Source: G965198795 sp965198795 (GTDB lineage: Bacteria; Pseudomonadota; Alphaproteobacteria; Rhodospirillales; Casp-alpha2). Taken from it: a stretch of 64,000 nucleotides of DNA. Within the stretch, counting starts at the first letter, position 1; each line of letters opens with the position of its first letter. A program made the position numbers and the translations under genes. Shown piece after piece: positions 22,710 through 31,378 of this stretch. Location: NCBI GenBank assembly GCA_965198795.1, contig OZ240674.1, forward strand, positions 806,001 through 870,000, in the 5' to 3' direction. The notes under the pieces were generated by a model, which made no database searches, had not been told where the DNA came from, and saw nothing but the letters and a program-made list of their open reading frames with translations.

Positions 22710-24650
22710 GTGTCCGATGTCCGCGTTTTTCCCGTACCCGGGGAAGTTGCCGACCGCGCTCTTGTCGACAACAGCACGTATCTGGCGATGTACAAGCAAT
22801 CCGTGGAGGACCCGGAGGGGTTTTGGGCGGAACACGGCAAGCGCATCGACTGGATAAAGCCCTATTCGAAGATCAAGAACGTCAACTACATGATCCCGGA
22901 CGTGTCCATCAAATGGTTCGAGGACGGGACGCTGAACGCCTCCGCCAACTGCATCGACCGTCATCTGGCGGCCCGGGGCGATCAAGTCGCCATCATCTGG
23001 GAAGGCGACGAACCGACGGACGACAAGAAGATCACCTACAAAGAGCTTCACGAGCGCGTTTGCCGGCTCGCCAACGCCATGAAGGCTCAAGGCGTGGGCA
23101 AGGGCGACCGGGTCTGCATCTATATGCCCATGGTGCCGGAAGCGGCCTACGCCATGCTGGCCTGCGCGCGCATCGGCGCCGTGCATTCCATCGTCTTCGG
23201 CGGGTTTTCACCGGACGCTCTGGCTCAGCGCATCAACGACAGCGATTGCAAAATGGTCGTCACCGCGGACGAGGGCGTTCGCGGCGGGCGGAAAATTCCG
23301 CTGAAGGCCAGCACGGACAAGGCCCTGGAAAGCTGCCCTTGCACGACGTCGGTGATCGTCGTGAAACGCACCGGCGGGGACGTCGGCTGGGTCGAGGGAC
23401 GGGACGTCTGGTACGACGACGTGACGTCGGCCGCGCCGCCCAACTGCCAGCCGGAGGAAATGTCGGCCGAGGACCCCATGTTCATCCTCTACACCTCCGG
23501 CTCCACCGGCAAGCCGAAGGGCGTTCTTCACACGACCGGCGGCTATATGGTCTGGGCGTCGTTCACGCATCAATACGTGTTCGACTACCACGACGGTGAA
23601 ATTTATTGGTGCACAGCCGACGTGGGATGGGTCACGGGTCACAGCTATATCGTCTATGGCCCGCTGGCCAACGGGGCGACGACGGTCATGTTCGAGGGCG
23701 TTCCCAACTATCCGGACACGTCGCGCTTCTGGCGGGTTTGCGACAAGCACGGCGTTTCCATCCTCTACACCGCTCCCACCGCGATCCGCGCCCTGATGCG
23801 CGACGGCGACGGTCCGGTCAAGAAAACCAGCCGGAAATCCCTGCGGCTGCTGGGCTCGGTGGGCGAACCCATCAACCCGGAGGCCTGGATGTGGTACCAT
23901 AACGTGGTCGGCGAGGGCCGCTGCCCCATTGTCGACACATGGTGGCAGACGGAAACCGGCGGCGTCATGATCAGCCCGCTGCCGGGCGCCACCGCACTAA
24001 AACCGGGCTCCGCCACGCGGCCGCTGCCGGGGGTCCGGCCTCAACTGGTCGGCGCGGAAGGAAACGTGCTGGAAGGCGCTGCGGACGGCAATCTTTGCAT
24101 AATCGACGGCTGGCCCGGTCAAATGCGCACGATCCATGGCGACCACCAGCGCTTCATGGACACCTATTTCTCCACCTACAAGGGCAAGTACTTCACCGGC
24201 GACGGCTGCCGCAGGGATGAAGACGGTTATTACTGGATCACCGGCCGGGTCGACGACGTGATCAACGTCTCCGGCCACCGCATGGGCACCGCAGAAGTGG
24301 AAAGCGCGCTGGTCGCCCATGACAAGGTGTCCGAGGCCGCCGTCGTCGGCGCGCCCCATGACATCAAGGGCCAGGGCATCTACGCCTACGTCACCCTGAA
24401 AGCGGGCGAGGAACCGTCGGATGAGCTTAGGAAAGAGCTGGTTCAATGGGTCCGCAAGGAAATCGGTCCGATCGCGTCGCCGGATTGGCTCCAATGGGCG
24501 CCGGGACTGCCGAAAACGCGGTCCGGCAAGATCATGCGCCGCATCCTGCGCAAAATCGCCGAAAACGAGTTCTCCAATCTGGGCGACACCTCGACCCTGG
24601 CCGAACCCGCCGTTGTCGACGACCTGATCGGGAACCGCCAGAACCGCTGA
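22710..24650 (+). CDS. acs: Acetyl-CoA synthetase
   Basis: The 646-aa AMP-forming enzyme makes acetyl-CoA from acetate, ATP and CoA. Motifs are YTSGSTGKPKGVLHT (AMP binding), SVGEPINPEAW, WWQTETGG and the C-terminal PKTRSGKIMRRILRKIA, whose lysine is the usual target of acetylation control. I prefer GTG 22710 (product starting SDVRVFPVPGEV) because AGGGGGG lies 8 bases ahead; GTG 22701 would add three residues. The gene is preceded by the Rieske gene but separated by about 140 bp, so it probably has its own promoter. Confidence 0.96.
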   Translation: MSDVRVFPVPGEVADRALVDNSTYLAMYKQSVEDPEGFWAEHGKRIDWIKPYSKIKNVNYMIPDVSIKWFEDGTLNASANCIDRHLAARGDQVAIIWEGDEPTDDKKITYKELHERVCRLANAMKAQGVGKGDRVCIYMPMVPEAAYAMLACARIGAVHSIVFGGFSPDALAQRINDSDCKMVVTADEGVRGGRKIPLKASTDKALESCPCTTSVIVVKRTGGDVGWVEGRDVWYDDVTSAAPPNCQPEEMSAEDPMFILYTSGSTGKPKGVLHTTGGYMVWASFTHQYVFDYHDGEIYWCTADVGWVTGHSYIVYGPLANGATTVMFEGVPNYPDTSRFWRVCDKHGVSILYTAPTAIRALMRDGDGPVKKTSRKSLRLLGSVGEPINPEAWMWYHNVVGEGRCPIVDTWWQTETGGVMISPLPGATALKPGSATRPLPGVRPQLVGAEGNVLEGAADGNLCIIDGWPGQMRTIHGDHQRFMDTYFSTYKGKYFTGDGCRRDEDGYYWITGRVDDVINVSGHRMGTAEVESALVAHDKVSEAAVVGAPHDIKGQGIYAYVTLKAGEEPSDELRKELVQWVRKEIGPIASPDWLQWAPGLPKTRSGKIMRRILRKIAENEFSNLGDTSTLAEPAVVDDLIGNRQNR

Positions 24651-24834
24651 TCGGCCTGCCGCGGCGCCGGGCGGACCGGTTACGGGCGGCGCGGTTGCAG
24701 GCGGAGCGGTTGCGGGCGGCGGGCGGACTTGAGGGTTCGGCCCTTCCCCGCCCCGGCCGCGCCTTGAGCCGCAGCGGATAAAAGCGCCCTGGCCTTCTCA
24801 TATCCCTCTCTGTAAAGAGGAGGGACAAGCGGTC

Positions 24835-26358
24835 ATGGTCGCGCGCGTATCGACGGTCGCCTTCCAGGGCGTCCAGGTCCTGGATGTAGACGTCCAGGTT
24901 CAAACATCGGGCGGCATGCCGCACTTTCAGATCGTCGGCTTGCCCGACAAGGCCGTCGCCGAAAGCCGGGAGAGGGTTCGCGCCGCGCTTCACGCCATGG
25001 GTCTCGCGCTGCCGCCCCGCCGCATCACCGTCAATCTGGCGCCCGCGGACCTGGCGAAGGAAGGCAGTCACTTTGATTTGCCCATCGCGCTCGGACTGCT
25101 GGCCGCGATGGACGTCATTCCACCCGAGGACTTGGCGTGCCACACGGCCCTGGGAGAACTGGCCCTGGATGGCCGGTTGAGCCCCGTAGCCGGCGTTCTG
25201 CCCGCGGCCCTGCACGCGAAATCGAAAAACCAGGGCTTGATCTGCCCCAGCGCCCAGGGTCCGGAAGCGGCCTGGGCGGACGCCGGCGCCGTTCTGGCGG
25301 CGCCGAGTCTTCTTCACGTCGTCAATCACCTCAAGGGGAATCAAATGCTGGCCGCGCCGTCGCCGGGGGAAATGAAGGACGGGGCGCAATACCCGGATTT
25401 GAGAGACATAAAGGGGCAGGAGAACGCCAAACGCGCCCTGGAGGTGGCGGCGGCGGGGGGACACAACCTCTTGATGGTGGGGCCGCCGGGATCCGGAAAA
25501 TCGATGCTGGCGGCCCGTCTGCCAGGGTTGCTGCCGCCCTTGAGCGCACGCGAGATTCTGGACGTCAGCATGATCCAGTCGCTCGCGGGCGAACTGACGG
25601 ACGGGCGCTTGAACCGGCGGCGCCCCTTTCGGGACCCTCACCATTCCGCCTCCCTGCCGGCCCTTGCCGGCGGCGGGTTGCGCGCCAGGCCCGGAGAAAT
25701 CTCGCTCGCCCATCTCGGCGTTCTTTTCCTTGATGAATTGCCCGAGTTTCAGCGGGGCGTGCTCGAAACGCTCCGCCAGCCTCTGGAAACCGGGCGCGTG
25801 ACGATTTCCCGGGCCAACGCGCACGTCACCTACCCGGCGCGCTTTCAATTAATCGCGGCCATGAACCCGTGCCGCTGCGGATACCTGGGCGAGCCGGCGG
25901 ACGCCTGCCCGCGCGCGCCCCGCTGCGGCCAGGATTACCAGGCCAGAATTTCCGGCCCGCTGTACGACCGGATCGACGTGCATGTGGATGTTCCAGCCGT
26001 AAGTCCCCGCGACTTGAGTTTGCCCGCGCCAAGAGAGGGATCATCGGACGTCGCGTCCAGGGTCGCCGCGGCGCGGGATCGTCAAACGGCGCGTTTCGAC
26101 GCTCTGGGCGCCGGGGATTGCCGGTTGAACGCCCACGCCGACGGCGAGGTTCTGGAGAAAATCGCGGATCCGGACGACGCCGGGCGTCAATTGCTGACGC
26201 GGGCCGCCGACCGGTTGCGGTTTTCGGCAAGAGCGTATCACCGCGTGCTGCGCGTCGCCCGGACGCTTGCGGACCTGGATCAAAGCGAACGGATTCACCG
26301 GCGTCATATCGCCGAGGCCGTCTCTTACCGCCGGCGGACGCCGGGCGTCAATTGCTGA
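24835..26358 (+). CDS. comM: ComM/YifB-family Mg-chelatase-like AAA+ ATPase
   Basis: The 507-aa protein has the N-terminal Lon-like ChlI fold (VGLPDKAVAESRERVRAAL), a Walker A (GPPGSGKSMLA, near residue 220), Walker B (LFLDELPEF) and the C-terminal Mg_chelatase_C domain. ComM is a hexameric helicase that promotes branch migration during natural transformation. The 3' end is odd. A 161-bp segment (26181-26341) is duplicated directly downstream, and since 161 is not a multiple of three, the protein ends in GVNC at a stop inside the second copy instead of the original tail. A good ribosome site (AGAGGAGGGA) precedes ATG 24835. Confidence 0.93.
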   Translation: MVARVSTVAFQGVQVLDVDVQVQTSGGMPHFQIVGLPDKAVAESRERVRAALHAMGLALPPRRITVNLAPADLAKEGSHFDLPIALGLLAAMDVIPPEDLACHTALGELALDGRLSPVAGVLPAALHAKSKNQGLICPSAQGPEAAWADAGAVLAAPSLLHVVNHLKGNQMLAAPSPGEMKDGAQYPDLRDIKGQENAKRALEVAAAGGHNLLMVGPPGSGKSMLAARLPGLLPPLSAREILDVSMIQSLAGELTDGRLNRRRPFRDPHHSASLPALAGGGLRARPGEISLAHLGVLFLDELPEFQRGVLETLRQPLETGRVTISRANAHVTYPARFQLIAAMNPCRCGYLGEPADACPRAPRCGQDYQARISGPLYDRIDVHVDVPAVSPRDLSLPAPREGSSDVASRVAAARDRQTARFDALGAGDCRLNAHADGEVLEKIADPDDAGRQLLTRAADRLRFSARAYHRVLRVARTLADLDQSERIHRRHIAEAVSYRRRTPGVNC

Positions 26359-26502
26359 CGCGGGCCGCAGACCGGTTGCGGTTTTCGGCGAGAGCGTATC
26401 ACCGCGCGCCGCGCGTCGCCCAAACGCCCCCGGACCTGGATCAAAGCGAACGGATTCACCGGCGTCATATCGCCGAAGCCGTCTCTTACCGCCGGCGGAC
26501 GC
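26181..26502 (+). repeat. 161-bp tandem duplication at the comM 3' end
   Basis: CGGGCGTCAATTGCTGACGC begins at 26181 and again at 26342, and the following about 160 bp match closely with about ten differences. Copy 1 codes for the comM C-terminus. Copy 2 continues in another frame to LGDGRG and TAG 26526-26528, which is likely the ancestral end of comM. Confidence 0.92.
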
Positions 26503-26524
26503 CGGGACTCGGCGACGGGCGGGG

Positions 26525-26794
26525 CTAGTCCTTTTTTGGATAGGCGCAGATGAAAAAGCCCGACTCTTTGATGATATCCCGTATTTGGTCGAACTGCTGG
26601 AATTGGCTGGCGACGGCGAAAACGGCCGCCGAGGCCGCGGCCTCCAGGCCATGGCCAAAAATCGCCTCATGAGAGGACATGGTCACTTCCAGATTATCCG
26701 CATCGGTGATGATCAGATAATCCAACCGGCCTGGCCGGTGCAGAAAAATCAGATCCTCTGGAGCGCGGGGGTCGCCGTGAGCAAAGGCGGTCAT
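26525..26794 (-). CDS. Unknown 89-residue protein
   Basis: I do not recognise this protein. It begins MTAFAHGDPRAPEDLI, contains LDYLIITDADNLEV and an Ala-rich segment around EAAASAAVFAVASQFQQFDQ, and ends FFICAYPKKD. It has no signal peptide or clear membrane helix. Support for a real gene is a strong ribosome site on the minus strand (AAGGGAGAT, about 7 bases before the ATG) and amino-acid use unlike the shadow frames. The ribosome-site region lies in a 20-bp tandem duplication. It is convergent with comM and nearly touches the second comM copy. Confidence 0.65.
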   Translation of the reverse strand: MTAFAHGDPRAPEDLIFLHRPGRLDYLIITDADNLEVTMSSHEAIFGHGLEAAASAAVFAVASQFQQFDQIRDIIKESGFFICAYPKKD

Positions 26795-26800
26795 CGTTAT

Positions 26801-26840
26801 ATCTCCCTTATTGTCCCGATATTTCCCTTATTGTCCCGGG
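26801..26840 (-). repeat. 20-bp tandem duplication containing a ribosome site
   Basis: ATCTCCCTTATTGTCCCGAT (26801-26820) is followed by ATTTCCCTTATTGTCCCGGG (26821-26840). On the minus strand each copy presents AAGGGA, so the 89-aa gene has two ribosome-site-like sequences, of which only the nearer is well placed. Confidence 0.9.
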
Positions 26841-27371
26841 ACCGGCCCGGAAAATTTAGCCTGGATGGCGATTAACCCGTTGTTTTATTAAATTTTTATC
26901 GCGCCAATTGGCTCAACGGGTCACTGTCGTCAAATCGCCGCCCACACTTATTCGACTATAACCCGAATCGGGCCTTCGGAACACATTGAATCGGCGCGTG
27001 TAACGGTTCAGGCGGCTTGAGACTCCGGCGCGGCCTCGGAAAGGGCGTCCGGAACGCGGGCCATTGTTGGGTCGCGCCTCCGCGCCGCCGGGGGGCACAG
27101 AAAATCCCGCACGGGCCGGGCCGTCCTTCCCGCGCGGGCGGGAATTCAGGGCGCCCTTTGTCACCCGATCATTGAGTGCCGCTCATGATTGGCCGGAACG
27201 CGGTCCGCCGCGCTGGATTTCCGCCCGCGCGGGAAGGGCGGAGCGAGGACGCGCGGGGACGACAAAACGGAGCCCTCCGGCCCCGGCCCCGCCAAAACGC
27301 GCCGCATCCATCCGAACGCGCGCGCATGGGCGAACCGGCGCGCGGTCCTGTTTCGCATCCGCGTCCGGCGA
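26841..27371. repeat. Gene-free stretch with hairpin repeat pair
   Basis: About 530 bp separate the 89-aa gene and the HIT gene. An AT-rich part (26870-26910) probably holds the promoter of the 89-aa gene. An inverted pair of the second repeat family lies at about 27126-27150 (TTCCCGCGCGGGCGGGAATT) and 27213-27236 (CTGGATTTCCGCCCGCGCGG). No CTAG-ended termini are found here, so this copy is not inside a MITE-like element. Confidence 0.6.
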
Positions 27372-27740
27372 TCACCCGTTCTTCCCGCCCAGCATCCGCC
27401 CGGCCGGTTCGCCGCCGACGATGTGAAAATGCAAGTGAGGCACTTCCTGATGACCGTGCGCGCCGCAGTTTGAAATCACGCGATAGCCGCTGTCCGACAC
27501 GCTCTGGTCCCTGGCGATTTTCCCCATGGCCCGCACGTAAGCGGTAATCTCTTCATCGGAGGCCGTTTCGGCAAAATCCTGGAACCCCTCGTAGGCGCCT
27601 TTAGGAATCACCAGAACATGGGTCGCGCGCTGCGGCTGGATGTCCTCGAAGGCCAAGACATGATCGTCCTCATAAACGGTTTTGTTAGGAATCTCGCCCC
27701 GCAGGATTTTCGCGAACACATTTTGATCGTCGTAAGCCAT
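27372..27740 (-). CDS. HIT-family nucleotide-binding protein
   Basis: The 122-aa protein has the histidine-triad motif HLHFHIVGG near the C-terminus and the start FAKILRGEIPNKTVYEDD typical of HinT-like purine phosphoramidases, which hydrolyse AMP-lysine and similar phosphoramidates. I start at ATG 27740 (MAYDDQNVF) because GGAGGATG lies just upstream; the longer frame is unsupported. It is the last gene of the leftward his string, a common place for HIT genes in Alphaproteobacteria. Confidence 0.93.
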   Translation of the reverse strand: MAYDDQNVFAKILRGEIPNKTVYEDDHVLAFEDIQPQRATHVLVIPKGAYEGFQDFAETASDEEITAYVRAMGKIARDQSVSDSGYRVISNCGAHGHQEVPHLHFHIVGGEPAGRMLGGKNG

Positions 27741-27765
27741 GACATCCTCCGTCGGAATTAAGCGA

Positions 27766-28092
27766 TCATGATCGGGAGCGGCGGCGTTTTTCGGCGATGC
27801 CGGATTGCCCGGTCCGCCTGGCGAGGTCCGCATAAACGTCCTCCGGCCGCACGCCCTTGGCGGCCCAAAGGACCAGCAAGTGGTAGAGAAGGTCCGCACT
27901 TTCCGCGGCCAAGGCTTTTCCGTCCCGGGCCACGGCGGCGATCACGGCCTCCGTCGCTTCTTCGCCCAGTTTCTGAGCTATTTTCTCCAAACCCTTGGAG
28001 TAAAGATTTGCCGTATAGCTTTCATCGGGCGGCGCGCCTTTCCGCGCCTCGATGACCGCAAACAGCTCGCTCAAGGTTTCCGGGCCCGCCAT
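27766..28092 (-). CDS. hisE: Phosphoribosyl-ATP pyrophosphatase
   Basis: The 108-aa enzyme performs the second step of histidine synthesis, removing pyrophosphate from phosphoribosyl-ATP. The MazG-like helices carry the metal-binding EEATEAVIAA and ESADLLYHLLVLW segments. It starts immediately next to the hisF stop (bases 28092 and 28093), so the genes are coupled. HisI is not in this window; hisE is a separate gene, as in other Alphaproteobacteria. Confidence 0.95.
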   Translation of the reverse strand: MAGPETLSELFAVIEARKGAPPDESYTANLYSKGLEKIAQKLGEEATEAVIAAVARDGKALAAESADLLYHLLVLWAAKGVRPEDVYADLARRTGQSGIAEKRRRSRS

Positions 28093-28866
28093 TCAAGCCG
28101 CCTCCCCGTCCAGGCGGACCGCGGCCCCATTTTCCGCCATGTACCGCTTCGCCTCGCCGATGGAATACTCGCCAAAATGGAAGATGGACGCCGCCAGGAC
28201 GGCGGACGCCCGGCCTTTCGTCACGCCCTCGACCAAATGATCCAGGGCGCCCGCGCCCCCCGACGCGATCACCGGCGCCGGAACCGCGCCGGCGACGGCG
28301 CGGGTGAGGGGAATGTCGAAGCCTTCTTTCGTGCCGTCCCGGTCCATGGAAGTGAGCAGAATCTCGCCAGCCCCCAGTTCAACCATCCTCTCGCACCAGG
28401 AAACCGTCTCCAGTCCCGTTCTCTTGCGCCCGCCGTGGGTGAAAATCTCCCATCGCGAGCCGGAAACCCGTTTGGAGTCAACGGCGGCGACGATACATTG
28501 GGCGCCGAACTTCTCGGCCGCCCGCTTGACGAATCCGGGGTTCTCGACGGCGGCCGTGTTGATGGAAACCTTGTCCGCGCCGGCCAGCAAGAGCTTCCGG
28601 ATGTCGTCCACCGTCCGCACTCCGCCGCCGACGGTCAAGGGCATGAAGCATTGCTCCGCCGTCCGGGCCACAACGTCGAAAATAGTCTCCCGGTCCTCGT
28701 GGCTGGCGGTGATGTCCAGAAAGGCGAGCTCGTCCGCGCCCGCCGCGTCATAGACCCTGGCCTGCTCCACCGGATCGCCGGCGTCGATCAGACCGGCGAA
28801 GTTGACGCCCTTGACCACCCGGCCTTTGTTGACGTCTAAACACGGAATAATACGGCATTTCAACAT
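28093..28866 (-). CDS. hisF: Imidazole glycerol phosphate synthase cyclase subunit
   Basis: The 257-aa TIM barrel uses ammonia from HisH to turn PRFAR into imidazole glycerol phosphate and AICAR. Catalytic Asp11 is in RIIPCLDVNKGRVVKGVNF and the second catalytic Asp in LLTSMDRDGTKEGFD. Phosphate-binding glycines appear in VGGGVRT and SGGAGALDH. It lies between hisA and hisE on the minus strand. Confidence 0.96.
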   Translation of the reverse strand: MLKCRIIPCLDVNKGRVVKGVNFAGLIDAGDPVEQARVYDAAGADELAFLDITASHEDRETIFDVVARTAEQCFMPLTVGGGVRTVDDIRKLLLAGADKVSINTAAVENPGFVKRAAEKFGAQCIVAAVDSKRVSGSRWEIFTHGGRKRTGLETVSWCERMVELGAGEILLTSMDRDGTKEGFDIPLTRAVAGAVPAPVIASGGAGALDHLVEGVTKGRASAVLAASIFHFGEYSIGEAKRYMAENGAAVRLDGEAA

Positions 28867-28886
28867 AATAAAATCTTTTTTTAAGG

Positions 28887-29612
28887 TCAGGAGGCAAGAA
28901 ATCGGACCGCCTCGGCCACATCGACCGTCCCATCATAGACCGCACGACCCGAGATCACACCCTCCAGGACGCCGCCGCCTCTGGCCTTCAGGCCGCGCAA
29001 GTCGTCCATGGAACTGACGCCGCCGGACGCGATGACCGGAATGGAGGTGCTCCGCGCCAATTCAAGCGTCGCGTCCACGTTGGGCCCCTCCATCGCGCCG
29101 TCTTTGGAAATATCCGTGAATATCAGCGCGCCGACGCCCGCGTCCTCGAACCGCCCGGCAAGTTCGAGCGCGGTGACGCCGGCCGTTTCCGTCCATCCCT
29201 CGACGGCGATTTTGCCGTCCCGCGCATCGACGCCGACGGCGACGCGGCCCGGATGGGCGCGGCAAGCCTCGACGACCAGGCCAGGGTCGCGCAGCGCCGC
29301 CGTGCCCAGGATCACGCGCCGCACGCCCTTCTCCAGCCAGGCTTCCAGCGTTTCCCGGTCGCGAACGCCCCCGCCCAACTCCACGGGGATGTCCAGGGCG
29401 TCCAGGATGGCGTCCACGGCCTCGCCGTTGACGGACCGGCCCTCGAAGGCGCCATTGAGATCCACCAGGTGCAGCCACTCAGCGCCGGCGTCCTGAAACG
29501 TCCTGGCCTGCGCCGCCGGATTGTCGGAAAACACGGTCGCCCGGTTCATTTCACCCTTATAAAGGCGCACGCATTGGCCGTCCTTCAGGTCAATAGCGGG
29601 AAAGAAAATCAT
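28887..29612 (-). CDS. hisA: ProFAR isomerase HisA
   Basis: The 241-aa TIM barrel isomerises ProFAR to PRFAR. The general base Asp8 is in FFPAIDLKDGQCVRLYKG, the second catalytic Asp in LIFTDISKDGAMEGPN, and the phosphate loops in LGGGVRD and SGGVSSMDD. It lies between hisH and hisF, giving the usual order hisB-hisH-hisA-hisF-hisE. Confidence 0.96.
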   Translation of the reverse strand: MIFFPAIDLKDGQCVRLYKGEMNRATVFSDNPAAQARTFQDAGAEWLHLVDLNGAFEGRSVNGEAVDAILDALDIPVELGGGVRDRETLEAWLEKGVRRVILGTAALRDPGLVVEACRAHPGRVAVGVDARDGKIAVEGWTETAGVTALELAGRFEDAGVGALIFTDISKDGAMEGPNVDATLELARSTSIPVIASGGVSSMDDLRGLKARGGGVLEGVISGRAVYDGTVDVAEAVRFLAS

Positions 29613-29639
29613 ATTATTTTTAACTCTTTGTGGTTTATT

Positions 29640-30284
29640 TTACGGACGCCACTTTAGGAAATTGGCGATCAGCCGCAACCCGACCGTCTGGCTCTTTTCG
29701 GGGTGGAATTGCGTGCCCACCATGTTGTCCCGGCCGACAACGGCCGCCACGGAACCCCCGTAATCCGCCGTCGCCAGCACCGCCGCAGGGTCGTCGGCGA
29801 CAATGTGATACGAGTGGACGAAATAGGCGTGATCGCCGGCGCCCAACCCCGCCAGGACAGGGTGGCCGGACGCCCGGATGCTGAGGTCGTTCCAGCCCAT
29901 ATGGGGAATTTTCAATGACTTGTCAGACGGCGCCAAGGCGCGAACGCAGCCGTTGATCCAGCCAAGCCCGGGCGTTTCGCCGAACTCGAACCCGGCGCCG
30001 GCCATTAGCTGGGCCCCGACGCAAACCCCTAAAAACGGTGCGCCGCGCTTGACGACCGCGTCGGTCAGCGCCCCGGCCATGCCGTCAACGGCGTCCAGAC
30101 CCCGCTTGCAATCGGCGAAGGTGCCGACGCCCGGCAACATGATGTGATCAGCCTTCGCCGCCACATCCGGATCAGCCGTCACCTTGACGGCGCGGGAGTC
30201 GCCGCTTTCCGCCAGAACGCGCTCGAACGCCTTGGCGGCGGACCGAAGGTTGCCAGATCCATAATCAATGATGGCGACGGTCAC
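29640..30284 (-). CDS. hisH: Imidazole glycerol phosphate synthase glutaminase subunit
   Basis: This 214-aa class I glutamine amidotransferase supplies ammonia to HisF. The nucleophile cysteine is in FLGVCVGAQLM (where GICLGMQ is more usual), and the His-Glu pair is in GTQFHPEKSQ. The oxyanion region PGVGTFADCK is intact. Its start overlaps the stop of the DUF2628 gene by 4 bases. Confidence 0.95.
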   Translation of the reverse strand: MTVAIIDYGSGNLRSAAKAFERVLAESGDSRAVKVTADPDVAAKADHIMLPGVGTFADCKRGLDAVDGMAGALTDAVVKRGAPFLGVCVGAQLMAGAGFEFGETPGLGWINGCVRALAPSDKSLKIPHMGWNDLSIRASGHPVLAGLGAGDHAYFVHSYHIVADDPAAVLATADYGGSVAAVVGRDNMVGTQFHPEKSQTVGLRLIANFLKWRP

Positions 30285-30694
30285 GCCCGGCGCCCTTGAA
30301 CGGAAACCGCCCGAACCAGGTCCCGGGCCGCGGCCGCGTCGATTAGACAGAATTTCCGAAGCGCAGACGCCGGATCGGACGCCTCCACGACGCCGCGCTC
30401 CGAATAGCCGCCGCGCAGCAGACGCCAGGCCCGCAAATCGGAGGCGCGAAGTCCGATCAGGACGCTAAGACCCAGATAGAGGATCACGCCGCCTTGGGGC
30501 AGGACCGCTTCCGCGGCGGCGGCCAGACCCGGGACCGCCACTAGCAGGGCGGCGCCCGGCGCCCACATGCCGCGCCAGAGCGCCCAGGCGCCGCCGAACA
30601 GAAAGGCCGCCCAGTCGAACCGGTCGGACAGAATCCGTATGTCCGTGTCCACATCCACGGGCGGCGAGCGCATAAAAACAGAATAAGTCGTCAT
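30281..30694 (-). CDS. DUF2628 membrane protein
   Basis: The 137-aa protein has the DUF2628 pattern: an acidic N-terminal stretch, then FDWAAFLFGGAWALWRGMW, followed by two or three transmembrane helices and a soluble tail. Its function is unknown. It is often found between hisB and hisH in Alphaproteobacteria, as here, and overlaps hisH by 4 bases. That conserved placement is the only hint and does not prove a role in histidine synthesis. Confidence 0.87.
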   Translation of the reverse strand: MTTYSVFMRSPPVDVDTDIRILSDRFDWAAFLFGGAWALWRGMWAPGAALLVAVPGLAAAAEAVLPQGGVILYLGLSVLIGLRASDLRAWRLLRGGYSERGVVEASDPASALRKFCLIDAAAARDLVRAVSVQGRRA

Positions 30695-30718
30695 TTTAGA
30701 AGTCTTTATCCAAACTTC

Positions 30719-31306
30719 TTAAAGTCTGCCCTTGGTCGAGGGAACCTCATCCGCCTTGCGCGGATCAATCTCAATGGCCTGGCGGAAGGCTCGCGCCAGT
30801 CCCTTGTAGCAGGATTCGACGATATGGTGGTTGTTCTCGCCATAGATGTTCTCGACGTGGAGCGTTACGCCGGCGGCCTGCGCGAAGGCCTGGAACCATT
30901 CCCTGAACAACTCCGTATCCATCTCGCCCAGTTTCGGGCGGGTGAAATCCACCTTCCAAATCAGGTAGGGCCGGTTGGAAATGTCCATCGAGACGCGGCT
31001 GAGCGTTTCGTCCATGGGAATCATGGCCGAACCGTAACGGGTGATTCCCTTGCGGTCGCCCAGGGCCTTGGTCACCGCCTCGCCCACCGCGATGCCGACA
31101 TCTTCCGTTGTGTGGTGAAAATCGATGTGGAGATCGCCCTTGGCGCGGACCTTCAGGTCCATCAGGGAATGGCGCGAGAACTGCTCCAGCATGTGGTCGA
31201 GAAAGCCGATTCCCGTCTCGACGTCGTATTGGCCCGCGCCGTCGAGGTTCAACTCGACGGAAATGCTGGTTTCCTTGGTTGTGCGTTCAACACCGCCGGT
31301 TCTCAT
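30719..31306 (-). CDS. hisB: Imidazoleglycerol-phosphate dehydratase
   Basis: The 195-aa manganese enzyme dehydrates imidazole glycerol phosphate. Metal-binding histidines are in FLDHMLEQFSRHS, HIDFHHTTEDVGIAVGEA and NNHHIVESCYKGLARA. I start at ATG 31306 (MRTGGVERTTKE), which has CGGAG 7 bases upstream; the frame could extend to 31363 but without family similarity. It heads the leftward his operon. In many relatives hisB faces hslV directly, but here three glycan-type genes intervene. Confidence 0.95.
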   Translation of the reverse strand: MRTGGVERTTKETSISVELNLDGAGQYDVETGIGFLDHMLEQFSRHSLMDLKVRAKGDLHIDFHHTTEDVGIAVGEAVTKALGDRKGITRYGSAMIPMDETLSRVSMDISNRPYLIWKVDFTRPKLGEMDTELFREWFQAFAQAAGVTLHVENIYGENNHHIVESCYKGLARAFRQAIEIDPRKADEVPSTKGRL

Positions 31307-31378
31307 TTTTTTCTCCGGATGCACGGATGCCATCGAGTGGTCATAACCAAGAACAACGAACATTTCGAGCAGAGAAAC

